Below are positions 45,392-53,341 of a DNA stretch of 64,000 nt, in pieces. A program made the position numbers and the translations under genes. The DNA is from Flavobacterium johnsoniae. GTDB taxonomy: Bacteria; Bacteroidota; Bacteroidia; Flavobacteriales; Flavobacteriaceae. Numbering within the stretch: the stretch's first letter is position 1; each line of letters begins with the position of its first letter. Location: assembly GCF_030388325.1 (NCBI RefSeq), contig NZ_CP103794.1, positions 5,022,001 to 5,086,000 on the forward strand. Reading direction: 5' to 3'. The notes beneath the pieces are model-generated. The model did not search any database, was not told the DNA's origin, and was given only the letters and a program-made list of their open reading frames with translations.

Positions 45392-46381
45392 TTAAATTTT
45401 ATTTTCCAAAAGCGATTTAAGAGTTGCTTGCAATTCTTCTCCATGAAGATTTTTTGCAACAATAATTCCTTTAGAATCTACCAGATAATTGGCTGGAATT
45501 GCGCGTACACCATATAATTTTGCAACTGCACTATTCCAGAAAAGCAAATCTGAAACATGCGTCCAAGTTAAATTGTCATCTTGAATTCCTTTGATCCAGT
45601 TTTCTTTCTTTTTGTCTAAAGAAATAGCGATTATATTAAATCCTTTATCATGAAATTCTTTGTAAGCAGCCACGATATTTGGATTTTCTCTTCGGCATGG
45701 ACCGCACCAAGAAGCCCAGAAATCTACTAAAGTGTATCCGTTTAAGTTTTCAGAAAAACGAATCGCTTTTCCCTCAGGATTATTTGCTGTAAAATCTGGT
45801 GCTTTTTTTCCAACTGCCAAACCGTCTAGTACAATAGCCAAATCTTTTAGTTCTTTCACGTAAGTGACATTTTGAAGACTTTTATCTAGCAAAGCAATAT
45901 TTTGCGTAATCTGTTCTGGCGTTAATCGATACGACCAATTTCTGTATAAAACATAAGCCGAAACAATTGATTTTGGATTTTCTGTAATGAATTTACTGAT
46001 TTCTACCTCTTTTGTTTTTTTGTACGTTTCAAACAAATCTTGTGTCGCAGAACCTTCAACTGTTGAATTTGTATAGTATTTCTTTGGACTTAATTTAACT
46101 GTAATTGGTCCTTTTTCAAGGAAAATATACAACGGAGAATCTGCTGTATTTACACTTAAACCATATAATTCTGGCGTTTTTACTTTAGTTTTAAAAGCAA
46201 AACTTCCGTCTTTTACTTTTACCGAATCAATTGTGGTAAACATTTTATTATGAAACTTTTGCAGATAAACATATTTTGCAACGGTATCTACAACTGTTCC
46301 TTTTAATTGCAAATTACTTTCCTGTGCCTGAGTTTGAACAGCCGCAAGAAATAAGGCAAAACCTAGTATTATTTTTTTCAT
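45392..46381 (-). CDS. TlpA-like thiol-disulfide protein with N-terminal DUF4369
   Basis: About 329 residues from ATG 46381 (MKKIILGFALFLAAVQTQAQ, signal peptide). The N-terminal ~90 residues match DUF4369 (LQLKGTVVDTVAKYVYL...KVKDGSFAFKTK). The C-terminal AhpC/TlpA thioredoxin domain contains WCGPC (about 227-231; VDFWASWCGPCRRENPN). It is periplasmic or surface-exposed and probably reduces disulfides. It is the first long gene downstream of the SAM-I riboswitch. A TTG at 46408 is also in frame but weaker. A redox role near methionine metabolism is suggested only by context. Confidence 0.9.
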   Translation of the reverse strand: MKKIILGFALFLAAVQTQAQESNLQLKGTVVDTVAKYVYLQKFHNKMFTTIDSVKVKDGSFAFKTKVKTPELYGLSVNTADSPLYIFLEKGPITVKLSPKKYYTNSTVEGSATQDLFETYKKTKEVEISKFITENPKSIVSAYVLYRNWSYRLTPEQITQNIALLDKSLQNVTYVKELKDLAIVLDGLAVGKKAPDFTANNPEGKAIRFSENLNGYTLVDFWASWCGPCRRENPNIVAAYKEFHDKGFNIIAISLDKKKENWIKGIQDDNLTWTHVSDLLFWNSAVAKLYGVRAIPANYLVDSKGIIVAKNLHGEELQATLKSLLENKI

Positions 46382-46400
46382 TTTATTTTTAGTTTTAGAA

Positions 46401-46436
46401 TTAGACAAAAGAATTTCTCGCCAATGTGCAAGACAT
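46401..46436 (-). CDS. Possible 11-codon leader ORF before the TlpA gene
   Basis: ATG 46436 to TAA 46401 on the minus strand encodes MSCTLARNSFV, 19 bases upstream of the TlpA ATG. It has one Cys codon. It is so short that it could easily be chance. It is listed because of the other leader ORFs nearby. Confidence 0.2.
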   Translation of the reverse strand: MSCTLARNSFV

Positions 46437-46472
46437 CAGCAAATTTTATTAAAAGAAAATTTATGAGATTCG

Positions 46473-46565
46473 TTAATGCTTTCGCATTCGAAAAACAGCA
46501 AGACTATTTTCTTCAAACATCGAATTCAAAAGTTCGTAACTGGCATAAATAGTATCTGTTTTCAT
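46473..46565 (-). CDS. 30-codon ORF directly behind the SAM riboswitch
   Basis: ATG 46565, TAA 46475-46473. It begins MKTDTIYASYELLNSMFEEN and ends in a basic RMRKH. It is the first ORF after the riboswitch aptamer and precedes TlpA by about 90 bases. It may be a small regulated protein or a leader peptide. I do not recognise it. Confidence 0.45.
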   Translation of the reverse strand: MKTDTIYASYELLNSMFEENSLAVFRMRKH

Positions 46566-46621
46566 TTTAAAAAAAATAAAGATTAAAATAGATGACCTTA
46601 TTCAGATTGGAGCAATCTTTT

Positions 46622-46718
46622 CTTATCTGTCCCGCAAAGCGGGAAGGATTTAGCACCTTATTTGGCAACAGGTTGCTAAGACTTCATCGGGCCTATTCCC
46701 TCAGTCTTTCTGGATAAG
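46622..46718 (-). promoter_or_regulatory. SAM-I (S-box) riboswitch
   Basis: On the minus strand the outer stem CTTATC (46718) / GATAAG (46622) encloses the S-box core: CAGAAAGACTGAGGGA, GGCCCGATGAAGTCTTAGCA, a GGTGCTAAATCC segment and a last stem with CCCGC/GCGGG. These are the conserved features of the SAM-I class, which turns genes off when S-adenosylmethionine is plentiful. Downstream, AAAGATT and AATCTTT followed by a T run could form a late terminator. Confidence 0.9.
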
Positions 46719-46744
46719 TATCATTTTATAATTTTTCTGTAATA

Positions 46745-46776
46745 CAAATATATACTAATTCTACCAAATTAGTCAA
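46745..46776 (-). promoter_or_regulatory. Promoter of the SAM-riboswitch transcript
   Basis: On the minus strand TTG (46776-46774), a 21-base spacer and TATATTTG (46752-46745) match the Bacteroidota consensus, about 27 bases before the riboswitch. Confidence 0.55.
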
Positions 46777-46878
46777 GTTTAAATCTGTTTTTTTTATTTT
46801 TATTTTAAAAAGAATTAATTAAAATCAAATAAAGCAATATAAATCAACACTTTAAAACAAAAAATAATATCAAAAAAA

Positions 46879-46909
46879 AAAGCCTGTAAATAATTTATTT
46901 ACAGGCTTT
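46879..46909 (-). terminator. Intrinsic terminator of the propeller lipoprotein operon
   Basis: AAAGCCTGTAAATAA / TTATTTACAGGCTTT, followed on the minus strand by a T run. The core is nearly identical to the tmRNA terminator. Confidence 0.8.
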
Positions 46910-46932
46910 AAAACTTTAAAACTAAAAATCAA

Positions 46933-47937
46933 TTAATTATTTTGTTCTGCAATTGTAGACTTATTTAGTTTTATAACTCTGATTTTTTTATTGGTATTAT
47001 CAGATAAGAAAATACGATCGTTAAGCTGAGCCGTTCCTACGATGGTTCCAAATGCATTTTTTCCTAAAATATCAGACACATTTACAACCGCTTTGTAATT
47101 CTTTTTATTAAATTCTTCTTTTGGATACAATCTTAAATAAGAAGCATTTCCAACAATTTCAGAAGTTACCGCCCAATCTTTACTAAAAGAAACTGCGATT
47201 GGTTTTATATCTGTAAATTGAACTTTTTCTGGCTCAATTGGCGTTGTTAATGAAGTTGTTGCATTAGCTTTAATATTGGCAATATTGTAATACAAATAAC
47301 TTCTGGCATCTCTTCCTGCAACTACTAAATTTCCGCCGTAAACATCTAAAGAATAAACTTCTGTGTAACCATTTAAGGTGTTTAATTTGGCAATTGGTTT
47401 TAAATTCCAGTCACTGGTTTCTGTGATCTGAGAAGTTTCAAATACTTTTATAGATTTTTCTTTTTCTTTTACGAATACCAATCCATCTTTTGCAACAACG
47501 CCAAAAACGTGTACAAAAGTTTGCCACCATTGACCGTTTCCAACTGTACTTATTCCGGCATTTGTAGTTTCATCAAAAACAAATAATCTAGATTCTGTGC
47601 TTCCGACGTAAATGCGTCCGTTATCAACAGAAACCGAAGTCAGACTTGTTAGAGGAATCTTGCTTGCTCCTTTTGTATATTCTTTTATTGTTTTAATGTG
47701 AACTAATGTTAGAGCATTAAAAATTTCTAAAACATCTCCATTTACAACATATAATTTATCATTCGAAATCGCAATTCCTTTCGGATCAAATCCTACCGCA
47801 CTTCCTGGAATACTTTCCGTAGCAATTGAAGCTTCATCGGTTGGGTAATAATAATCGTAATTTTTAGATTCGATATCGTCTTTGCTGCAATTTGTAAAAA
47901 AACAAAGCACAAGAATTAAGGGCAAAATATGTTTCAT
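46933..47937 (-). CDS. Beta-propeller-like lipoprotein
   Basis: About 334 residues from ATG 47937 (MKHILPLILVLCFFTNCSKD, lipobox Cys). The rest is beta-rich with repeated short modules (GIAISNDKLYVVNGDVLEI, SVSVDNGRIYVGSTESRLFV, GTAQLNDRIFLSD), as in NHL/WD-like propellers. No enzyme motif is seen. It follows the metzincin-like gene closely, with its chosen start just inside the 15-base space after that stop, so both form one operon. It may act as a binding or scaffold partner of the protease; this is inference. Confidence 0.75.
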   Translation of the reverse strand: MKHILPLILVLCFFTNCSKDDIESKNYDYYYPTDEASIATESIPGSAVGFDPKGIAISNDKLYVVNGDVLEIFNALTLVHIKTIKEYTKGASKIPLTSLTSVSVDNGRIYVGSTESRLFVFDETTNAGISTVGNGQWWQTFVHVFGVVAKDGLVFVKEKEKSIKVFETSQITETSDWNLKPIAKLNTLNGYTEVYSLDVYGGNLVVAGRDARSYLYYNIANIKANATTSLTTPIEPEKVQFTDIKPIAVSFSKDWAVTSEIVGNASYLRLYPKEEFNKKNYKAVVNVSDILGKNAFGTIVGTAQLNDRIFLSDNTNKKIRVIKLNKSTIAEQNN

Positions 47938-47951
47938 ATTTACTTTATTTT

Positions 47952-49166
47952 TTAATTCCATTTTCCTTCACCTTTATATTTAAGCAAAAATGGATTCTTC
48001 GGATTGATAGTAAAAACTGGCTTTTTGTAAGTTCCAGTTAAATAATTCGTTTTAGACCAAGTTTTTAAAACGTCTGAATCGGTAAAAGGAAGATCATTTA
48101 AATAAATTAAATACTTATAAAAATGAGTCAGCATTTCTTGCTGTCCTCCACCCTCGCCACTATTAGCCAAATTACTGCTGTGGCTAAAACCAATATGATG
48201 CGAATACTCGTGTGACCAAACCGACATCTCTCCGACCCAATGTCCGGTTACATAACCAGATTCCCATTGCGAAGCTAAATTTCCACCGCCCCAAGCAGAA
48301 TCTCCGCCAACCATTGCCATGTAAACGGTTCTTTTGTCTAAATAATTCCAGTAGATTTTTTCGATATCTTCTTTCGTCAGATAATCGTAAACACCGTTTG
48401 CATCTTCTGCATTTCCATGCCAATTTAAGGCTCCGTTTACGGTTGTTCCAGCTGTTGCTGCTTGCTCCTGCTTGTACTTATCAAAATTGGTGAAAGTGCT
48501 GTAATACAAAGGATGACTTAATGCATAAGAGTAATTAATAATCATTGTAATAGCTTCTTTTGCCAAAACAGGATTCATCGGTAGAAATTTTCCTAGTTCA
48601 TTAATGTGATATCCATCGTGAAACTGAACCAAATGATGTGATTTGATTTTTTTGAATTTTTGAAATAACGGATCCTCAGATTCTACAGAGAATTCGATTG
48701 CTCCAGAAGAAAATCCGTCGATTTTATCAATCGTAACCGTATTGCCGCTTTCTAACAAGTAATCGTTTTTCTTATCAGTCAATGGAATTTTATGAAATGA
48801 GCGATGAAAAGCCGGAACTTTAGAAAACCTGTAAAGCAGAAATCGTTTGTCATAATTGGGCAATTTTGCGTACACTTTTACATCTGTAAGTCCGACGGGA
48901 GAATAAAGGGAAACCTGTACAGAATCTTTTCCCTTTTGAATAATTTGAAACGGTTCGTTGACTCTAAACCATCGATCTGTTTTATCGTACATTTTTGAGG
49001 GACTTTCGTTGTCCTCAAACATTGTCATCGGATGGTTTCCTGCAGGCAAAGCTGTGGCATCAATGCTTGACAGATAATTTGGTTTGTACGAATCGGCATC
49101 GTCGCTGCAACCAAAAATAATACCTGCCAAAATAGCAAGTACAAAAAAGTGAGTTTTTTTCCTCAT
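47952..49166 (-). CDS. Metzincin-like zinc metalloprotease lipoprotein
   Basis: About 404 residues from ATG 49166 (MRKKTHFFVLAILAGIIFGC, lipobox Cys). The zinc motif HEYSHHIGFSH (about 315-325) matches HExxHxxGxxH with three His ligands and catalytic Glu. The protein is therefore a surface or periplasmic zinc peptidase of the metzincin/gluzincin type. I do not recognise the subfamily. A Met-turn may be EMLTHFYKY shortly after. It is co-transcribed with the propeller lipoprotein. An inverted repeat lies 43 bases upstream. Confidence 0.78.
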   Translation of the reverse strand: MRKKTHFFVLAILAGIIFGCSDDADSYKPNYLSSIDATALPAGNHPMTMFEDNESPSKMYDKTDRWFRVNEPFQIIQKGKDSVQVSLYSPVGLTDVKVYAKLPNYDKRFLLYRFSKVPAFHRSFHKIPLTDKKNDYLLESGNTVTIDKIDGFSSGAIEFSVESEDPLFQKFKKIKSHHLVQFHDGYHINELGKFLPMNPVLAKEAITMIINYSYALSHPLYYSTFTNFDKYKQEQAATAGTTVNGALNWHGNAEDANGVYDYLTKEDIEKIYWNYLDKRTVYMAMVGGDSAWGGGNLASQWESGYVTGHWVGEMSVWSHEYSHHIGFSHSSNLANSGEGGGQQEMLTHFYKYLIYLNDLPFTDSDVLKTWSKTNYLTGTYKKPVFTINPKNPFLLKYKGEGKWN

Positions 49167-49208
49167 TGTTAAGTAAGTAGGTTTGGGGTTAACTATCATA
49201 CAAAACTA

Positions 49209-49239
49209 TCAATATGCTTTTTAAAAACAAGCATATTGA
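49209..49239. promoter_or_regulatory. Perfect 11-bp inverted repeat upstream of the metalloprotease operon
   Basis: TCAATATGCTT (49209-49219) and AAGCATATTGA (49229-49239) flank a 9-base AT loop. The position suggests an operator or a 5' leader hairpin. Confidence 0.45.
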
Positions 49240-49317
49240 AAGAAAAGTATGAATTTAAAAACTACTAAAAGTAAGTTTTATCAACAATACAATACTTAAT
49301 TATCAGGTTTTAAAGCC

Positions 49318-50439
49318 TTAAAAAGTCAAATCTAAAGTTTCGATTTTTGATAAATCATTATTGAATTTTACAAAAGAAGCAGGAAATCCTGATTTTATTT
49401 TACCTATTTTATCATTCATTCCAATGGCAGCGGCTACTCTTGTTGTTGCCATTTTTACAGCTTCATCAGCAGAAACATTTAAGTTGTTAAAAGCATTTTG
49501 CACCGCTTCTGTCATTGATATTGTTGCACCTGCGAGATTGCCGTCTTCATTTCTATAAAAACCATCTACTAAATGAGCATCAAAGTTATCCCATTTGAAA
49601 TTGGCTATTTTTCGTCCTAAAAAAGTGGCATCGCTAATCAAGAAGAATTTTTCTTGTTTTACCTTGTAAGCAACTTTTGCGGCAGCATAATCGCAATGAA
49701 CGCCATCTAAAATAACGGGAGCATAAACTTCTTCATTTTCAAAAACAGCTCCAACTAAACCAGGTTCGCGGTGTCCAAACTGTGTCATGGCATTAAATAA
49801 ATGCGTTACTAAATTTATTCCTTTAGAAAAATAAAATTGTGCTTCTTTATGTGTGATGGTCGAATGTCCGATAGAAATTGTGATTCCGCTTTCAATAAGC
49901 ATTTGCAATTGTTCTTCTGTAAAACATTCTGGAGCAACCGTAATTACTTTTATAACGTCTTTTCCTTTACTTATTATTTCTTGAAGTTCTTCGTTTGTTG
50001 GTTTTCTTACTTGATCAATACTATGCGCACCACGTCTTACCGGATTCAAAAAAGGTCCTTCCAAATGCATTCCGATTACACCATTATTGTGCTTTTTTAT
50101 GTATTCGCGAATGGCTTCAATTCCTTTTAAAATGGTTTCTTTTGAAGATGAAATCAAGCAAGGCAAAACATGCGTTGTACCATATTTCATGCTTGCGTCG
50201 TAAATATCCTGAATTGTTTCTTCGTTTGGAGTTTGGCTGAAATAGTATTTTTCTCCTCCGTTTATCTGAATATCTATAAACCCTGCCGAAAGATGATTTC
50301 CTTGCAAATCTATTGTTTCGATATCATTTGGAATTTCTTTTTGAACTGAAATAATTTTTCCGTTTTCTACAATTACAACTCCATTTTCAATTATTTCTTC
50401 GCCAGTATGGATGACCGCATTTACAATTGCTTGTTTCAT
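49318..50439 (-). CDS. nagA: N-acetylglucosamine-6-phosphate deacetylase
   Basis: About 373 residues from ATG 50439 (MKQAIVNAVIHTGEEIIENG). It is an amidohydrolase that removes acetate from GlcNAc-6-phosphate in amino-sugar/cell-wall recycling. Visible blocks are DIQINGG, HLEGPFLNP (metal ligand Glu), TVAPE, IGHSTI, VTHLFNAMT and ILDGVHCD, with the catalytic Asp in LISDATF. No nagB is adjacent, so the product glucosamine-6-P must be handled elsewhere. The longer frame up to 50496 overlaps the terminator and is rejected. Confidence 0.95.
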   Translation of the reverse strand: MKQAIVNAVIHTGEEIIENGVVIVENGKIISVQKEIPNDIETIDLQGNHLSAGFIDIQINGGEKYYFSQTPNEETIQDIYDASMKYGTTHVLPCLISSSKETILKGIEAIREYIKKHNNGVIGMHLEGPFLNPVRRGAHSIDQVRKPTNEELQEIISKGKDVIKVITVAPECFTEEQLQMLIESGITISIGHSTITHKEAQFYFSKGINLVTHLFNAMTQFGHREPGLVGAVFENEEVYAPVILDGVHCDYAAAKVAYKVKQEKFFLISDATFLGRKIANFKWDNFDAHLVDGFYRNEDGNLAGATISMTEAVQNAFNNLNVSADEAVKMATTRVAAAIGMNDKIGKIKSGFPASFVKFNNDLSKIETLDLTF

Positions 50440-50494
50440 TTTTTGTTTTATTTCTTTCTTCAAATTTAAAAAAGAAGTTGGATTAATTTCTAAC

Positions 50495-50529
50495 AAAAAA
50501 AGCTTCAGAAAATATCTGAAGCTTTTTTT
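50495..50529 (-). terminator. Intrinsic terminator after the TolC gene
   Basis: AAAAAAAGCTTCAGA / TCTGAAGCTTTTTTT with loop AAATA. It lies about 60 bases beyond the TolC stop and before nagA on the minus strand. Confidence 0.85.
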
Positions 50530-50587
50530 TAAATTAAACTCTGAAAATTAATATAGTACAGTCATCGCAAACTGCATATTTTATGTT

Positions 50588-51985
50588 TTAATCTGGATTT
50601 GCCAAGATTTTATACAATTCGGCATTCGAAAGATAAAATTGATTTTCTAAACTTATTTGAGATAACTTAGCACTTACTAAATTATTTTCTCTCGAATTGA
50701 TTAAGAAAATAGAACTTTCACCAAAAGAAAATAGTTTTTCTTCAGAATTCAGCATCGTCATATAATCATTTACCAAATTATCAATTACCACTTTTTGCCT
50801 TCTTAAAGAAGCAATTTCAGTCTGTTGCGCTTTTATTTTATTTTTCAATTCTACTCTCTGCTGACCAATATCAAATTGCATATCTTGAATTTTTAATTTA
50901 GCCAATTTCAAATTTCCGCGTTCTTTTCTCAAGAAAATCGGAAAACTAAAGTCGATATTGAATTTATAATCGTCTGCATTAAAAGTGTTCCAATAATTTG
51001 GATCTGAAATGTAATTGTAACCTACATTAACTTTTGGCAACAACGAATTGGCTTTCAACTGGCGATTTACTTCCAAAATAGACAATTTAGTTTCCATAGA
51101 TTGAATTTTCGGATGCGAATCTAAAGATTCAACATCAACCATCATGGCATCAGTTCTTAGAGTTTCCTCGATAGTTTGACCTAAATTCTGCTCTGGTTTT
51201 ACCATTTCTCCTAATTCAACAGGAACATTTTCAATCCATAAAAAATTAGCTAATTTTAGCTTTGCTTTAGCCAGTTTTAAATTTCCATTTTCAACATTTA
51301 ATTCTCTGTTTCTTACGGTAATTTTAGCTTCTACACTGTCAATAGCTGGCGAATCTCCCGATTCGATTAATTTCTTAACGCCTGTAAAACGAGTGCTCGC
51401 GAAACCTAGATAATTTTTGTAAAGTTCAGCTTCGTTGTAGCTTTTTCTCCATTCAAAATAAGCTTCACTTGCTTGATACAAAACTTCTATGGCTCTTAGT
51501 TTACGCTGTGCGTCACTTAGTTTTAAGTTAAGTTTTCCTTCTCTCACATCGGCCATTCGCTGATTGATAAACATTCCCTGACCCAAAGCAACAGTAACCC
51601 CAAGCGAAGCTAAACCTGCTTCTGGAGTACGGTTCTGCGGATTGTAATATTGTCCGTCTGTATCATCAAAACCAGCTTTTACTTCAATTCCGTACCAAGT
51701 CGGAATTTTGAAACTGCTGTTTAGTAACGAATAATATTCTGTGCCTTTAAATTCTTTCTTATTGTAATCTACTTCAATTTTAGGGTCAAATCCGCCGCGC
51801 GCTGCCATTAATTTGGCTTGTGCATTGCTTACTTCAAGATTAGCCTGTTTTACGAGCGGATGATATTTTTTTACATATCCCAAATACTCGATAAAAGTTA
51901 GCTCTTCTTCATTAAAGTTTTGACCTTGCATTGTAGAAAAGCAGAATAAGATTAAGAAAGAAAACAATTTTACAAGATTTCTCAT
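50588..51985 (-). CDS. TolC family outer-membrane efflux protein
   Basis: This 465-residue protein has a signal peptide (FLILFCFSTMQGQ), then two long coiled-coil halves typical of TolC channels (LEVSNAQAKLMAARGGFDPKI; LKLAKLKIQDMQFDIGQQRV). It provides the outer-membrane exit for the upstream HlyD/ABC pair, and the stop-start gap to HlyD is only 1 base. The substrate is unknown. Confidence 0.9.
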   Translation of the reverse strand: MRNLVKLFSFLILFCFSTMQGQNFNEEELTFIEYLGYVKKYHPLVKQANLEVSNAQAKLMAARGGFDPKIEVDYNKKEFKGTEYYSLLNSSFKIPTWYGIEVKAGFDDTDGQYYNPQNRTPEAGLASLGVTVALGQGMFINQRMADVREGKLNLKLSDAQRKLRAIEVLYQASEAYFEWRKSYNEAELYKNYLGFASTRFTGVKKLIESGDSPAIDSVEAKITVRNRELNVENGNLKLAKAKLKLANFLWIENVPVELGEMVKPEQNLGQTIEETLRTDAMMVDVESLDSHPKIQSMETKLSILEVNRQLKANSLLPKVNVGYNYISDPNYWNTFNADDYKFNIDFSFPIFLRKERGNLKLAKLKIQDMQFDIGQQRVELKNKIKAQQTEIASLRRQKVVIDNLVNDYMTMLNSEEKLFSFGESSIFLINSRENNLVSAKLSQISLENQFYLSNAELYKILANPD

Positions 51986-51986
51986 T

Positions 51987-53339
51987 TTACTTTTTCTCCT
52001 TTCCTTTTGCTTCCTTTTCTCCTGAATTATAATAGTTTGGCGGAAAACCGTTTAAGTTTCGCCAAATCTCATACCATACCGAAACCGTTTCTAGCAACGC
52101 AATACTTTGTGCTCCGGCACCAATGCTCAATTCTTTTGGCCAGTGGCGATCTTCTCCATCTGGAGAAACCAAAATTCTATATTTTCCGTTTGGACTGATA
52201 AAGTTTTCTACCGCTACAATTTTTCCTCCATAAGTTCCATAAGATAATCCAGGCCATCCAGAAAATACAATTCTAGGCCATCCATCAAACCAAACACGAA
52301 CTTTTGCGCCACGATGAACCAACGGTAAATCGATTGGATCTACGTAAGTTTCTACCGCAATATCGTATTTAGAAGGCATAATACTTACTACTGAAGTTCC
52401 TTCTTTAATTGTTTCTCCAATACCCGCCAATAAGGCTCGGTTTACATAACCACTTTGAGGCGCTGTAATGTAATACAAACCATTTCTTAATCTATAATTT
52501 GTATATTGATTTTCTAATTTATTAACCTGAGCTTCAGTATCGTATTGCGTGCTTAAAGCTGTAAATTTATCACTTCTAGATTTAGAAATTTTTTCAGCAT
52601 ATTCGGCGGTAATTCTATTGATTTCTACTTTTGCATTAATCAATTCGTTTCGACTGCTCAATAATTTATTTTCCTGAGTAATAATGTAAGCTTCAGATTC
52701 TTGCAATTTTAATCTTTTTTGCTCGACATCTGTCATTGGTTTTAAACCTTCTTTATTTAAAGCTGTAGAACGATCAAATTGTGTTTTTGCAATTCGAAGC
52801 TGTGTTCTAACTGCAACCAAATCCATACTGTCACTCTTTATTTTCAGTCTTGCTTGTTTGATTTTGTTGCTTGCTTGTTCCAGTTTCAACTGCCTTTCTG
52901 TATTCAAAGATTGCGCTTGAACGTCTAGAGAATTTACTTTATCACCGTAAGATTCAACAGCCATTTTTTTGGCATCGACTTGCTGTTTGGTATTTCCAAC
53001 CAAATTTGGATCTAAGTAATCTTCTTTAATCTCTGAAATAAAAAGAATGGTATCTCCTTTTTTTACATAATCACCTTCTTTTACAAACCATTTTTCAATT
53101 CGTCCTGCAATAGCATTATGAACAGTTTGCGGTCTTTGATCTGGTTTTAAAGTAGTTACAGAACCGCTTCCTGAAATATTTTGTGTCCACGGCAGAAAAA
53201 GACAGCATACAAGGAAAATCAAGAATCCGATTATAACTTTATTTAAAATTCTATAATGCGGTCTTCGGGCAACACTCGTAATCGATTTGTATTTGCCCTC
53301 AGTTATAAGTACGTTGTTATCTTTAGATATATTGAGCAT
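51987..53339 (-). CDS. HlyD family membrane fusion/adaptor protein
   Basis: This 450-residue protein has one N-terminal membrane helix (VIIGFLIFLVCCLFLPW). A lipoyl/barrel-sandwich part follows (AGRIEKWFVKEGDYVKKGDTIL ... APQSGYVNRALLAGIGETI) around a long coiled coil, with a C-terminal beta-barrel. It bridges the ABC exporter and TolC across the periplasm. It sits 2 bases after the ABC gene, so the three genes are one tight operon. Confidence 0.92.
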   Translation of the reverse strand: MLNISKDNNVLITEGKYKSITSVARRPHYRILNKVIIGFLIFLVCCLFLPWTQNISGSGSVTTLKPDQRPQTVHNAIAGRIEKWFVKEGDYVKKGDTILFISEIKEDYLDPNLVGNTKQQVDAKKMAVESYGDKVNSLDVQAQSLNTERQLKLEQASNKIKQARLKIKSDSMDLVAVRTQLRIAKTQFDRSTALNKEGLKPMTDVEQKRLKLQESEAYIITQENKLLSSRNELINAKVEINRITAEYAEKISKSRSDKFTALSTQYDTEAQVNKLENQYTNYRLRNGLYYITAPQSGYVNRALLAGIGETIKEGTSVVSIMPSKYDIAVETYVDPIDLPLVHRGAKVRVWFDGWPRIVFSGWPGLSYGTYGGKIVAVENFISPNGKYRILVSPDGEDRHWPKELSIGAGAQSIALLETVSVWYEIWRNLNGFPPNYYNSGEKEAKGKEKK

Positions 53340-53341
53340 GA

